Positions 1-9,031 of a stretch of DNA of 64,000 bases are shown here, piece after piece. How positions within the stretch are numbered: position 1 is the stretch's first letter; each line of letters starts with the position of its first letter. Source of the stretch: Escherichia ruysiae (GTDB taxonomy: Bacteria; Pseudomonadota; Gammaproteobacteria; Enterobacterales; Enterobacteriaceae); NCBI RefSeq assembly GCF_902498915.1, contig NZ_CABVLQ010000001.1; one strand, given 5' to 3'. Both the position numbers and the translations under genes were made by a program. The notes under the pieces are model-generated. The model was not told the DNA's origin. It worked only from the letters and a program-made list of their open reading frames with translations, and searched no databases.

Positions 1-161
1 TCAGACGTTGGTTCGAATCTCAGGGCGTCGATGTAACGAATGGCAGCAACCATTTAAAACTCAGGTTTCACGGGAGGCGCAGTGTCATGCCGCGTCACCC
101 CAGCGAAGAGATTAAAGAACCATTGCGTAAAGCAATTCTGAAACAACTCGGTTTGAATTAA
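1..161 (+). CDS. hicA: HicA mRNA interferase toxin, 5' end cut by window edge
   Basis: Small ribosome-independent mRNA-cleaving toxin of the HicAB type II toxin-antitoxin system. The frame from base 3 to the stop at 159-161 gives about 52 residues of a family that is about 58 residues long, so only the first few codons are outside the window. The NGSNHLKL segment carries the conserved catalytic histidine of the double-stranded-RNA-binding-like fold, and the basic GRRSVMPRHP stretch follows. The antitoxin gene hicB lies about 25-45 bp downstream on the same strand, the toxin-first order typical of hicAB. Truncation is due to the window border, not to mutation. Confidence 0.93.
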   Translation, partial: RRWFESQGVDVTNGSNHLKLRFHGRRSVMPRHPSEEIKEPLRKAILKQLGLN

Positions 162-185
162 TCGCCAATTAAAAAGGTTAATGAC

Positions 186-623
186 ATGCGAGAGACAGTC
201 GAAATTATGCGTTATCCCGTCACTCTTACACCCGCGCCGGAAGGCGGTTATATGGTTTCTTTTGTGGATATCCCTGAAGCGTTGACCCAGGGCGAAACTG
301 TCGCTGAAGCGATGGAAGCGGCAAAAGATGCTTTACTGACCGCATTTGATTTTTATTTTGAAGACAACGAGCTTATCCCGTTACCTTCGCCATTAAATAG
401 TCACGATCACTTTATTGAAGTGCCTTTGAGCGTTGCCTCTAAAGTATTGCTGTTAAATGCTTTTTTGCAGTCAGACATTACTCAGCAAGAGCTGGCGAAG
501 CGAATTGGTAAACCTAAGCAGGAGATTACCCGCTTATTTGACTTGCACCATGCGACAAAAATCGACGCTGTCCAGCTTGCGGCTAAGGCGCTTGGCAAAG
601 AGTTATCGCTGGTGATGGTTTAA
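186..623 (+). CDS. hicB: HicB antitoxin
   Basis: Antitoxin that binds and neutralises HicA and represses the hicAB promoter. The N-terminal half has the partially degraded RNase H-like fold of HicB proteins (YPVTLTPAPEGGYMVSFVDIPE). The C-terminal third is a helix-turn-helix (ITQQELAKRIGKPKQEITRLF, split by a few residues) used for operator binding. Two starts are possible: ATG at 186 (145 aa), preceded by AAAAAGG at good spacing, and ATG at 207 (138 aa, the length usually listed). I chose 186 because of its ribosome binding site; internal starts are known for this antitoxin. It is co-transcribed with hicA. Confidence 0.93.
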   Translation: MRETVEIMRYPVTLTPAPEGGYMVSFVDIPEALTQGETVAEAMEAAKDALLTAFDFYFEDNELIPLPSPLNSHDHFIEVPLSVASKVLLLNAFLQSDITQQELAKRIGKPKQEITRLFDLHHATKIDAVQLAAKALGKELSLVMV

Positions 624-701
624 TTACAGTTAACGAAAAGTTGTCATTTTTAACAACTGATATAGACTGCCGGATCATCTGCACATAAAAACGATCCGAT
701 A

Positions 702-2111
702 ATGAAAAAATACCAGCAACTGGCAGAACAATTACGCGAGCAGATTGCGTCGGGCATCTGGCAACCCGGCGATCGTTTGCCTTCGTTGCGTGAACAGGTG
801 GCGCTTTCTGGTATGAGCTTTATGACCGTCAGCCATGCCTACCAGTTACTCGAAAGTCAGGGGCATATTATCGCGCGACCGCAGTCGGGTTATTACGTTG
901 CACCACAGGCATTAAAAATGCCGAAAGCCCCAGTCGTTCCAGTCACACGTGATGAAACAGTCGATATCAATACTTATATTTTTGACATGTTGCAGGCCAG
1001 CCGCGATCCTTCAGTGGTGCCGTTTGCATCTGCTTTTCCCGATCCGCGCTTGTTTCCGCTTCAACAACTCAATCGTTCCCTGGCCCAGGTAAGCAAAACC
1101 GCAACGGCGATGAGCGTGATTGAAAACTTACCTCCAGGGAATGCTGAGCTTCGTCAGGCTATTGCTCGTCGCTATGCCTTACAGGGCATCACAATTTCGC
1201 CCGATGAAATCGTCATCACCGCCGGGGCGTTAGAGGCATTAAACCTCAGTTTGCAAGCGGTAACCGAGCCGGGTGATTGGGTGATTGTCGAGAATCCTTG
1301 TTTCTACGGCGCGTTGCAGGCGCTGGAGCGGTTACGGCTGAAGGCGTTATCGGTAGCGACGGATGTTAACGAAGGGATCGACCTTCAGGCGCTTGAACTG
1401 GCGTTACAAGAGTATCCGGTGAAAGCGTGCTGGTTAATGACCAACAGCCAGAACCCGCTCGGTTTTACCTTAACGCCACAGAAAAAAGCGCGGCTGGTAG
1501 AACTCCTTAGTCAGTACAACGTGATGCTGATTGAAGATGACGTCTACAGCGAACTTTACTTCGGACGGGAAAAACCGCTGCCCGCAAAAGCGTGGGATCG
1601 CCACGATGGCGTGCTGCATTGTTCATCATTCTCCAAATGCCTGGTGCCAGGTTTTCGCATCGGTTGGGTCGCCGCAGGAAAACATGCGCGTAAAATCCAA
1701 CGTTTGCAGTTGATGAGTACACTTTCCACCAGTTCACCGATGCAGCTTGCCCTGGTGGATTACCTTTCTACACGCCGCTACGATGCGCATCTGCGTCGTC
1801 TACGTCGTCAGCTTGCGGAACGCAAACAACGCGCCTGGCAGGCGCTGCTGCGTTACCTGCCTGCGGAGGTGAAAATACGCCATAACGACAGTGGTTATTT
1901 TCTCTGGCTGGAACTTCCCGAACCGTTAGATGCAGGTGAATTAAGTCTGACGGCACTGGCGCATCACATTAGTATTGCGCCGGGTAAAATGTTTTCTACT
2001 GGGGAACGCTGGTCGCGTTTTTTCCGTTTTAATACCGCGTGGCAATGGGGAGAGCGCGAAGAACAGGCAGTAAAAGAATTAGGCAAACTTATTCAAGAAC
2101 ATCTGAAGTAA
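702..2111 (+). CDS. ydcR: MocR/GntR-type transcriptional regulator with aminotransferase domain
   Basis: Regulator of the MocR subfamily: an N-terminal winged-helix GntR domain (about residues 1-75) joined to a fold-type I aminotransferase-like domain (about 100-465). The PLP-binding lysine is visible as Lys312 in SSFSKCLVPGFRIGW. It lies directly upstream of and codirectional with ydcSTUV-patD, and MocR proteins usually control the neighbouring operon, so regulation of polyamine/GABA-precursor uptake is a reasonable inference. The 469-residue length is close to K-12 YdcR. DNA target and effector cannot be read from the sequence. Confidence 0.93.
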   Translation: MKKYQQLAEQLREQIASGIWQPGDRLPSLREQVALSGMSFMTVSHAYQLLESQGHIIARPQSGYYVAPQALKMPKAPVVPVTRDETVDINTYIFDMLQASRDPSVVPFASAFPDPRLFPLQQLNRSLAQVSKTATAMSVIENLPPGNAELRQAIARRYALQGITISPDEIVITAGALEALNLSLQAVTEPGDWVIVENPCFYGALQALERLRLKALSVATDVNEGIDLQALELALQEYPVKACWLMTNSQNPLGFTLTPQKKARLVELLSQYNVMLIEDDVYSELYFGREKPLPAKAWDRHDGVLHCSSFSKCLVPGFRIGWVAAGKHARKIQRLQLMSTLSTSSPMQLALVDYLSTRRYDAHLRRLRRQLAERKQRAWQALLRYLPAEVKIRHNDSGYFLWLELPEPLDAGELSLTALAHHISIAPGKMFSTGERWSRFFRFNTAWQWGEREEQAVKELGKLIQEHLK

Positions 2112-2181
2112 CTTTCAATTTAATTCCTCTCAGGTTGGGTAATATGAATTTCGAATAGAAGCCATATTTCGTAACCCCTTG

Positions 2182-2189
2182 TCTATACT
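2182..2189 (+). promoter_or_regulatory. Putative sigma-S type -10 element for ydcS operon
   Basis: TCTATACT matches the extended -10 preferred by RpoS holoenzyme. It sits about 165 bp upstream of the ydcS ATG, in the only sizeable gap before the operon. The ydcSTUV-patD genes are known RpoS-dependent genes in K-12; assigning this hexamer as the promoter is inference. Confidence 0.5.
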
Positions 2190-2352
2190 CCAGAAGATAG
2201 CTTCACAGACGGCATAATGCGCGTTAGCTCACAACCTGATTAAATTTTCTCAGGGGTGAAGGTGTGCCTGCAAGCCGCCGTCTATGGTTAAACAAGGAGA
2301 TATTTTTACGGCACGGCGGCTGAACAATTAATTACGACAGGAGTAAGACCTT

Positions 2353-3498
2353 ATGAGCAAGACATTTGCCCGCAGCAGCCTGTGTGCGCTCACCATGACT
2401 ATAATGACCGCTCACGCCGCCGAACCGCCTACCAATTTAGATAAACCGGAAGGGCGACTGGATATTATTGCCTGGCCGGGATACATCGAACGCGGACAAA
2501 CTGATAAACAATACGACTGGGTAACGCAATTCGAAAAAGAGACAGGTTGCGCGGTAAATGTGAAAACCGCCGCGACTTCCGATGAAATGGTCAGTCTGAT
2601 GACCAAAGGGGGTTACGATCTGGTCACGGCGTCCGGCGATGCCTCGCTGCGTTTGATTATGGGTAAACGCGTGCAGCCGATTAATACCGCCTTGATTCCC
2701 AACTGGAAAACGCTCGATCCGCGCGTGGTTAAAGGCGACTGGTTTAACGTTGGCGGCAAAGTTTACGGCACACCTTACCAATGGGGGCCGAACCTGCTGA
2801 TGTACAACACTAAAACCTTCCCGACGCCGCCGGATAGCTGGCAAGTGGTTTTTGTTGAGCAGAATCTGCCGGACGGCAAGAGTAATAAAGGTCGGGTACA
2901 GGCCTATGATGGCCCCATTTATATTGCCGATGCCGCGTTGTTCGTCAAAGCTACGCAGCCGCAGTTGGGCATCAGCGATCCGTACCAACTTACCGAAGAA
3001 CAGTACCAGGCGGTGCTGAAAGTGCTGCGCGATCAACATAGTTTGATACATCGCTACTGGCATGACACCACCGTGCAAATGAGCGATTTCAAAAACGAGG
3101 GTGTGGTTGCTTCTAGTGCCTGGCCGTATCAGGCCAACGCGTTGAAAGCCGAAGGCCAACCAATCGCCACAGTATTCCCGAAAGAGGGGGTTACCGGCTG
3201 GGCTGATACCACCATGCTGCATAGCGAAGCGAAACATCCGGTTTGCGCCTACAAATGGATGAACTGGTCATTAACGCCAAAAGTGCAGGGTGATGTGGCA
3301 GCATGGTTTGGCTCATTGCCGGTAGTGCCGGAAGGATGTAAAGCCAGTCCGTTATTAGGCGAAAAAGGCTGTGAGACCAACGGTTTTAACTATTTCGATA
3401 AAATTGCTTTCTGGAAAACGCCTATAGCAGAGGGGGGCAAGTTTGTTCCCTACAGTCGCTGGACGCAGGATTACATTGCCATTATGGGCGGTCGCTAA
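2353..3498 (+). CDS. ydcS: Periplasmic polyamine-type ABC substrate-binding protein YdcS
   Basis: Solute-binding component of the YdcSTUV ABC importer, of the spermidine/putrescine-binding (PotD-like) family. A signal peptide with a short hydrophobic core ends at AHA-A around residue 22. The mature protein begins with the LDIIAWPGYIERG signature of this family. The length of 381 residues is the K-12 length. In K-12 it has also been reported to have polyhydroxybutyrate synthase activity; nothing in the sequence decides this. The ATG is preceded by AGGAGT at good spacing. It is the first gene of the operon, with ydcT 17 bp downstream. Confidence 0.94.
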   Translation: MSKTFARSSLCALTMTIMTAHAAEPPTNLDKPEGRLDIIAWPGYIERGQTDKQYDWVTQFEKETGCAVNVKTAATSDEMVSLMTKGGYDLVTASGDASLRLIMGKRVQPINTALIPNWKTLDPRVVKGDWFNVGGKVYGTPYQWGPNLLMYNTKTFPTPPDSWQVVFVEQNLPDGKSNKGRVQAYDGPIYIADAALFVKATQPQLGISDPYQLTEEQYQAVLKVLRDQHSLIHRYWHDTTVQMSDFKNEGVVASSAWPYQANALKAEGQPIATVFPKEGVTGWADTTMLHSEAKHPVCAYKWMNWSLTPKVQGDVAAWFGSLPVVPEGCKASPLLGEKGCETNGFNYFDKIAFWKTPIAEGGKFVPYSRWTQDYIAIMGGR

Positions 3499-3515
3499 CT
3501 TCGCTGAGGTGTTTT

Positions 3516-4529
3516 ATGACGTACGCAGTGGAGTTTGACAACGTCTCGCGGTTGTACGGTGACGTGCGCGCGGTAGATGGCGTCAGTATTGCGATAAAAG
3601 ATGGTGAGTTCTTTTCAATGCTGGGGCCGTCCGGCTCCGGCAAAACCACCTGCCTGCGCCTGATTGCCGGATTTGAACAACTTTCAGGCGGGGCGATCGC
3701 TATCTTTGGTAAACCCGCCAGCAATCTGCCACCGTGGGAGCGGGATGTTAATACCGTTTTCCAGGACTATGCGCTGTTTCCCCATATGTCGATTCTCGAT
3801 AACGTGGCCTACGGGTTAATGGTCAAAGGTGTGGAGAAAAAAAAGCGTTACATCATGGCGCAAGAGGCGCTGGAAAAAGTGGCGCTGGGTTTTGTTCAGC
3901 AACGTAAGCCGTCACAACTTTCTGGTGGTCAGCGCCAGCGGGTTGCTATCGCCAGAGCATTAGTAAATGAACCACGCGTATTATTGCTGGATGAACCACT
4001 CGGCGCGCTGGATCTCAAGTTGCGTGAGCAGATGCAACTTGAGCTGAAAAAGCTGCAACAATCTCTCGGCATCACGTTTATCTTCGTCACCCACGATCAG
4101 GGGGAAGCATTATCAATGTCCGACCGTGTGGCGGTGTTCAACAACGGTCGCATTGAGCAGGTCGATTCACCACGTGATCTCTACATGCGCCCGCGCACGC
4201 CATTTGTTGCCGGATTCGTCGGTACATCCAACGTTTTTGATGCGCTGATGGCAGAGAAACTTTGCGGAATGATGGGTAGCTTCGCATTGCGCCCGGAACA
4301 TATTCGCCTCAATACACCTGGCGAAGTGCAGGCTAATGGCACGATCCAGGCGGTGCAGTATCAGGGCGCGGCGACCCGTTTTGAACTGACACTGAGCGGC
4401 GGTGAAAAACTGCTGGTAAGTCAGGCCAATATGACGGGGGAAGAACTCCCCGCTACGCTTACTCCAGGACAACAGGTGATGGTTTCCTGGGCGCGCGATG
4501 TGATGGTGCCGCTGGTTGAGGAGAGGTGA
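3516..4529 (+). CDS. ydcT: ABC transporter ATP-binding protein YdcT
   Basis: Energising subunit of the YdcSTUV importer at the cytoplasmic face. Walker A is GPSGSGKT, the signature is LSGGQRQR, Walker B is LLLDEP, and the switch histidine is in FVTHDQGEA. After the ATPase domain (about 1-235) comes a TOBE-like C-terminal extension (about 265-335), as in PotA-type ATPases. It is 337 residues, the K-12 length. Its stop codon directly abuts the ydcU start (TGAATG), so the two are translationally coupled. Confidence 0.95.
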   Translation: MTYAVEFDNVSRLYGDVRAVDGVSIAIKDGEFFSMLGPSGSGKTTCLRLIAGFEQLSGGAIAIFGKPASNLPPWERDVNTVFQDYALFPHMSILDNVAYGLMVKGVEKKKRYIMAQEALEKVALGFVQQRKPSQLSGGQRQRVAIARALVNEPRVLLLDEPLGALDLKLREQMQLELKKLQQSLGITFIFVTHDQGEALSMSDRVAVFNNGRIEQVDSPRDLYMRPRTPFVAGFVGTSNVFDALMAEKLCGMMGSFALRPEHIRLNTPGEVQANGTIQAVQYQGAATRFELTLSGGEKLLVSQANMTGEELPATLTPGQQVMVSWARDVMVPLVEER

Positions 4530-5471
4530 ATGGCGATGAACGTATTGCAATCACCTTCACGTCCAGGTCTGGGCAAGGTGTCAGGTTTCTTCTGGCGGAA
4601 TCCGGGGCTGGGGCTGTTTTTGCTGCTGCTTGGCCCGTTGATGTGGTTTGGCATCGTCTATTTCGGTTCGCTGCTGACGCTGTTATGGCAGGGCTTCTAT
4701 ACCTTTGATGATTTCACTATGTCGGTAACACCGGAACTGACTCTGGCGAATATCCGCGCGCTGTTTAATCCGGCCAATTACGACATCATTCTGCGCACGT
4801 TAACAATGGCAGTTGCTGTGACCATCGCCAGTGCTTTTTTGGCCTTTCCGATGGCGTGGTATATGGCGCGCTACACCAGCGGTAAGATGAAAGCGTTTTT
4901 TTACATTGCGGTAATGTTGCCGATGTGGGCGAGCTATATCGTCAAAGCCTATGCCTGGACGTTATTGCTGGCGAAAGATGGCGTGGCGCAGTGGTTTTTA
5001 CAGCATTTGGGGTTGGAACCGTTATTAACTGCGTTTCTCACGCTACCGGCGGTGGGCGGTAATACACTGTCAACTTCCGGACTGGGACGCTTTCTGGTGT
5101 TTCTCTACATCTGGCTGCCGTTCATGATTCTGCCGGTGCAGGCGGCGCTGGAGCGTTTGCCCTCGTCACTTTTGCAAGCCTCAGCGGATTTAGGCGCACG
5201 TCCACGGCAAACCTTCCGTTATGTGGTGTTACCGCTGGCGATCCCTGGCATTGCAGCCGGCTCTATTTTTACCTTCTCGCTAACGCTGGGCGATTTTATT
5301 GTCCCGCAGCTGGTTGGCCCGCCGGGGTATTTTATCGGCAACATGGTTTACTCGCAGCAAGGCGCGATTGGCAATATGCCGATGGCAGCAGCGTTCACCC
5401 TGGTGCCGATTGTTTTGATCGCACTGTATCTGGCGTTCGTGAAACGTCTGGGAGCGTTCGATGCACTCTGA
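4530..5471 (+). CDS. ydcU: ABC transporter inner-membrane permease YdcU
   Basis: First permease subunit of the polyamine-type importer, PotB-like. Six membrane segments can be seen, beginning around residues 28-50. The cytoplasmic EAA loop that docks on the ATPase is visible as LLQASADLGARPRQTFRYVV. It starts immediately after the ydcT stop and overlaps ydcV by 11 bp, so the subunits are probably made in coupled amounts. The 313-residue length matches K-12. Confidence 0.94.
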   Translation: MAMNVLQSPSRPGLGKVSGFFWRNPGLGLFLLLLGPLMWFGIVYFGSLLTLLWQGFYTFDDFTMSVTPELTLANIRALFNPANYDIILRTLTMAVAVTIASAFLAFPMAWYMARYTSGKMKAFFYIAVMLPMWASYIVKAYAWTLLLAKDGVAQWFLQHLGLEPLLTAFLTLPAVGGNTLSTSGLGRFLVFLYIWLPFMILPVQAALERLPSSLLQASADLGARPRQTFRYVVLPLAIPGIAAGSIFTFSLTLGDFIVPQLVGPPGYFIGNMVYSQQGAIGNMPMAAAFTLVPIVLIALYLAFVKRLGAFDAL

Positions 5472-6255
5472 GCGCGCACCGTTTTTCCTCAAACTGGCGG
5501 CCTGGGGCGGCGTGGTTTTCCTCCATTTTCCCATCCTGATTATCGCGGCCTATGCTTTTAACACTGAAGATGCGGCGTTTAGTTTTCCACCGCAAGGTCT
5601 GACGCTGCACTGGTTTAGCGTGGCAGCACAGCGTAGTGACATTCTTGATTCCGTGACACTGTCACTTAAAGTGGCGGCGCTGGCGACATTAATTGCGCTG
5701 GTATTAGGGACGCTGGCCGCCGCCGCGCTCTGGAGACGAGACTTTTTCGGCAAAAACGCCATTTCGCTGTTATTGCTGCTGCCCATTGCGCTGCCGGGCA
5801 TTGTCACAGGCCTGGCGTTATTAACCGCGTTTAAAACTATCAATCTGGAGCCGGGGTTTTTCACCATCGTGGTCGGTCATGCGACTTTTTGTGTAGTGGT
5901 GGTGTTTAACAATGTCATCGCCCGTTTTCGCCGCACCTCGTGGAGTCTGGTTGAGGCGTCAATGGATCTTGGGGCCAATGGCTGGCAAACCTTCCGCTAC
6001 GTTGTGTTGCCGAATCTTAGTTCGGCGTTACTGGCAGGAGGAATGCTGGCGTTTGCCTTGTCGTTCGATGAAATCATCGTTACGACTTTTACGGCAGGTC
6101 ATGAACGAACGTTACCGTTGTGGTTGCTCAATCAGCTTGGGCGACCGCGTGATGTACCGGTAACCAACGTGGTGGCACTGCTGGTTATGTTGGTAACAAC
6201 CTTGCCGATCCTGGGGGCCTGGTGGCTAACCCGCGAAGGCGACAATGGTCAATAA
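5461..6255 (+). CDS. ydcV: ABC transporter inner-membrane permease YdcV
   Basis: Second permease subunit, PotC-like, 264 residues. The EAA motif is LVEASMDLGANGWQTFRYVV. Six hydrophobic segments are visible. It overlaps the end of ydcU and is followed 21 bp later by patD, linking import to aldehyde oxidation of the imported diamine carbon. Confidence 0.94.
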   Translation: MHSERAPFFLKLAAWGGVVFLHFPILIIAAYAFNTEDAAFSFPPQGLTLHWFSVAAQRSDILDSVTLSLKVAALATLIALVLGTLAAAALWRRDFFGKNAISLLLLLPIALPGIVTGLALLTAFKTINLEPGFFTIVVGHATFCVVVVFNNVIARFRRTSWSLVEASMDLGANGWQTFRYVVLPNLSSALLAGGMLAFALSFDEIIVTTFTAGHERTLPLWLLNQLGRPRDVPVTNVVALLVMLVTTLPILGAWWLTREGDNGQ

Positions 6256-6276
6256 CCACTGATACAGGAATATGCT

Positions 6277-7701
6277 ATGCAACATAAGTTACTGATTAAC
6301 GGAGAACTGGTTAGCGGCGAAGGGGAAAAACAGCCTGTCTATAATCCGGCAACGGGGGACGTTTTACTGGAGATTGCCGAGGCATCCGCAGAGCAGGTCG
6401 ATGCTGCTGTGCGCGCGGCAGATGCAGCATTTGCCGAATGGGGGCAAACCACGCCGAAAGTGCGTGCGGAATGCCTGCTGAAACTGGCGGATGTTATCGA
6501 AGAAAATGGTCAGGTTTTTGCCGAACTGGAGTCCCGTAATTGTGGCAAACCGCTGCATAGTGCGTTCAATGATGAAATTCCGGCGATTGTCGATGTCTTT
6601 CGCTTTTTCGCCGGTGCGGCGCGCTGCCTGAACGGTCTGGCGGCTGGCGAATATCTTGAAGGTCATACTTCGATGATCCGCCGCGATCCGTTGGGGGTTG
6701 TGGCTTCTATCGCGCCGTGGAATTACCCGCTGATGATGGCAGCGTGGAAACTGGCTCCGGCGCTGGCGGCAGGGAACTGCGTGGTGCTTAAACCATCAGA
6801 AATCACCCCGCTAACAGCGTTGAAGCTGGCAGAACTGGCGAAAGATATCTTCCCGGCAGGCGTGATTAACGTGTTGTTTGGCAGAGGCAAAACGGTGGGT
6901 GATCCGCTGACCGGACATCCAAAAGTGCGCATGGTGTCGCTGACGGGGTCTATCGCCACTGGTGAGCACATCATCAGTCAAACGGCACCGTCCATCAAGC
7001 GCACTCATATGGAACTTGGCGGTAAAGCGCCAGTGATTGTCTTTAATGATGCTGACGTTGAAGCGGTTGTCGAAGGTGTCCGTACATTTGGCTATTACAA
7101 TGCCGGGCAAGATTGTACTGCTGCCTGCCGTATCTACGCGCAAAAAGGCATTTACGACGTGCTGGTAGAAAAACTCGGTGCCGCAGTGGCAACGTTGAAA
7201 TCAGGCGCGCCGGATGATGAATCCACAGAGCTTGGCCCGTTAAGTTCACTGGCGCATCTCGAACGCGTCAGCCGGGCGGTGGAAGAGGCGAAGGCGACGG
7301 GACACATTAAGGTGATCACCGGCGGTGAAAAGCGGCAGGGTAATGGTTATTATTATGCGCCTACATTGCTGGCGGGTGCGTTACAAGAAGATGCTATCGT
7401 CCAAAGAGAGGTATTTGGGCCGGTAGTCAGCGTGACGGTCTTCGACAACGAAGAGCAAGTAGTTAACTGGGCGAATGACAGCCAGTATGGCTTAGCTTCT
7501 TCAGTATGGACGAAAGATGTGGGTAGAGCGCACCGCGTCAGCGCACGTCTGCAATATGGCTGCACCTGGGTTAATACCCATTTCATGCTGGTGAGTGAAA
7601 TGCCGCACGGCGGGCAGAAACTTTCAGGTTATGGCAAAGATATGTCACTTTATGGGCTGGAAGATTACACCGTAGTACGCCACGTAATGGTTAAACATTA
7701 A
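6277..7701 (+). CDS. patD: Gamma-aminobutyraldehyde dehydrogenase
   Basis: NAD-dependent oxidation of 4-aminobutanal to GABA in putrescine catabolism (formerly ydcW/prr). It is an aldehyde dehydrogenase superfamily protein of 474 residues. The general-base glutamate is in MELGGKAP and the catalytic cysteine in GQDCTAACRI. The nucleotide-binding segment is IAPWNYPLMM. It is the last gene of the ydcSTUV-patD operon, followed by a long perfect hairpin. Confidence 0.95.
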   Translation: MQHKLLINGELVSGEGEKQPVYNPATGDVLLEIAEASAEQVDAAVRAADAAFAEWGQTTPKVRAECLLKLADVIEENGQVFAELESRNCGKPLHSAFNDEIPAIVDVFRFFAGAARCLNGLAAGEYLEGHTSMIRRDPLGVVASIAPWNYPLMMAAWKLAPALAAGNCVVLKPSEITPLTALKLAELAKDIFPAGVINVLFGRGKTVGDPLTGHPKVRMVSLTGSIATGEHIISQTAPSIKRTHMELGGKAPVIVFNDADVEAVVEGVRTFGYYNAGQDCTAACRIYAQKGIYDVLVEKLGAAVATLKSGAPDDESTELGPLSSLAHLERVSRAVEEAKATGHIKVITGGEKRQGNGYYYAPTLLAGALQEDAIVQREVFGPVVSVTVFDNEEQVVNWANDSQYGLASSVWTKDVGRAHRVSARLQYGCTWVNTHFMLVSEMPHGGQKLSGYGKDMSLYGLEDYTVVRHVMVKH

Positions 7702-7739
7702 GGATAATGTTGTAAATCTGGAGAGTGTGAGAAGATCTA

Positions 7740-7778
7740 ACGCACTGTCAGAGAGTTGATTTTTCTCTGACAGTGCGT
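7740..7778. terminator. 15-bp perfect hairpin between patD and yncL
   Basis: Bases 7740-7754 pair perfectly with 7764-7778 around a 9-base loop. It sits between two convergent genes and could end both transcripts, but it has no clear U-run on either strand, so it may instead protect 3' ends. Confidence 0.6.
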
Positions 7779-7799
7779 ACTGCGTGCAATTTTGCTACA

Positions 7800-7895
7800 T
7801 CAGATAAACCATCCAAATCTCATAGAGATAAGAGTAAACAACCCAACAGCAGCAAAGAGATTTATCAGCACTACAGTTCTACTGGAAACGTTCAT
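7800..7895 (-). CDS. yncL: Small membrane protein YncL (31 aa)
   Basis: The minus strand encodes a 31-residue protein starting MNVSSRTVVLIN and ending MRFGWFI. It matches my recollection of the stress-induced K-12 small protein YncL, with about one substitution. It has a single hydrophobic segment (about residues 8-28) and is probably an inner-membrane peptide. Its molecular role is unknown. Confidence 0.85.
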   Translation of the reverse strand: MNVSSRTVVLINLFAAVGLFTLISMRFGWFI

Positions 7896-8088
7896 TTTTG
7901 CCACCTTTTGTCATAGCCCTTATGTGTATAGTACGGGTTAAGAAAATCCGCAATCATACTTATTCTGAAGATGGACAAGAACATGCGGTAGGTTATTGAA
8001 TTTATCTCAAATGGACTGAAAACTTGATACACATCAAGAAATGACGCATATTTGCGCGCGTTTTATTCATCTGGCTGGACGCCCATAC

Positions 8089-8262
8089 ATGTCTCTTTAT
8101 CAATATATGCTTGTTTTTTATGCTGCCATGGCAGCAATCGCCTTTCTCATTACCTGGTTTCTTTCCCGCGATAAGAAGAGCATTCGCTTTCTGAGCGCCT
8201 TTCTGGTGGGGATTACATGGCCAATGAGTTTTCCGGTGGCGCTACTGTTTTCACTATTTTAA
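8089..8262 (+). CDS. ortT: Small membrane toxin OrtT
   Basis: Orphan toxin related to tetrahydrofolate (formerly ydcX), a 57-residue inner-membrane protein that lowers ATP and growth under folate or stringent stress in K-12. The start chosen is the internal ATG giving MSLYQYMLVF, because the resulting length equals K-12 OrtT; an upstream ATG at 8041 would add 16 unrelated residues. Two hydrophobic segments flank a basic turn (SRDKKS). No antitoxin gene is adjacent. Confidence 0.88.
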   Translation: MSLYQYMLVFYAAMAAIAFLITWFLSRDKKSIRFLSAFLVGITWPMSFPVALLFSLF

Positions 8263-8347
8263 ATCTTACACGCTGGCTTGACGGCACAACGCAGACTTAT
8301 ATCATTTGAGTGAATCGATAAATTTCACAAGTGGCTGAGGAGAAAGT

Positions 8348-8581
8348 ATGTCGCATCTGGATGAAGTCATCGCGCGCGTGGATGCCGCGATTGAGGAGAG
8401 CGTCATTGCCCATATGAACGAGTTGTTAATCGCCCTGAGTGATGACGCAGAGTTAAGCCGGGAAGATCGCTACACACAGCAGCAGCGTTTGCGTACCGCA
8501 ATCGCTCATCACGGACGCAAGCATAAAGAAGATATGGAGGCACGCCACGAACAATTAACCAAAGGCGGCACCATCCTCTGA
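8348..8581 (+). CDS. ydcY: Conserved DUF2526 protein YdcY
   Basis: Soluble 77-residue protein of unknown function, highly charged and predicted mostly helical (for example EAVIARVDAAIEE-like N-terminus and a KHKEDMEARHEQ C-terminal helix). It is preceded by GAGGAGAAAGT at ideal spacing. Its stop codon is adjacent to the end of the convergent ydcZ. Confidence 0.88.
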   Translation: MSHLDEVIARVDAAIEESVIAHMNELLIALSDDAELSREDRYTQQQRLRTAIAHHGRKHKEDMEARHEQLTKGGTIL

Positions 8582-9031
8582 TTAAAACGTGCGTCTGGCC
8601 ACCAGCCAGGCGCCAACTACCAACAAAACTGCCCCGCAAATTGGGCCAATCAGCGCCCGAAGTGGTACGCCATGACTGCGGAAAATATCCAGCACCAGAC
8701 CACCAATAAGTTGACTGGCGACCAGTACCGCAATGGTCGTTGCCGCGCCAACATTCTGATATCCGCTGATACTGGCGAAAACAAAAAACGATCCCAACAA
8801 ACCAGGGATTAGAGTCCACCAGCGCACGCTGGACACCAGTTCGCCAAAGCCTGCTGTTCCTTGCTTAAACCATAAAATAGACACGAACAGCACAATCCCC
8901 ACCAGTGAATTCAGCAGCATGGCGATGAGAATGGTGGAGGATGTCTGGGTGATGCGTACCATCAATGTGTTTTGCACCACAAGACCAATCCCGGCAGTGA
9001 TCAAAAAGGCAAGGGTAAGCGACTGATTCAT
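8582..9031 (-). CDS. ydcZ: DMT-superfamily inner-membrane protein YdcZ
   Basis: 149-residue membrane protein of the DUF606/DMT transporter family with about five hydrophobic helices. These half-size members usually work as dimers; the substrate is not known. It overlaps the end of mnaT by 4 bp (ATGA), so the two are co-transcribed and coupled. Confidence 0.9.
   Translation of the reverse strand: MNQSLTLAFLITAGIGLVVQNTLMVRITQTSSTILIAMLLNSLVGIVLFVSILWFKQGTAGFGELVSSVRWWTLIPGLLGSFFVFASISGYQNVGAATTIAVLVASQLIGGLVLDIFRSHGVPLRALIGPICGAVLLVVGAWLVARRTF

Noticed and set aside
1..161. hicA as a pseudogene without start
   Set aside because: Only the window edge removes the start; the remaining frame is intact.
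2437..3237. Long antisense open frame opposite ydcS (266 aa)
   Set aside because: Lies wholly within a well-recognised gene, has no ribosome binding site or recognisable domain; a codon-bias shadow.
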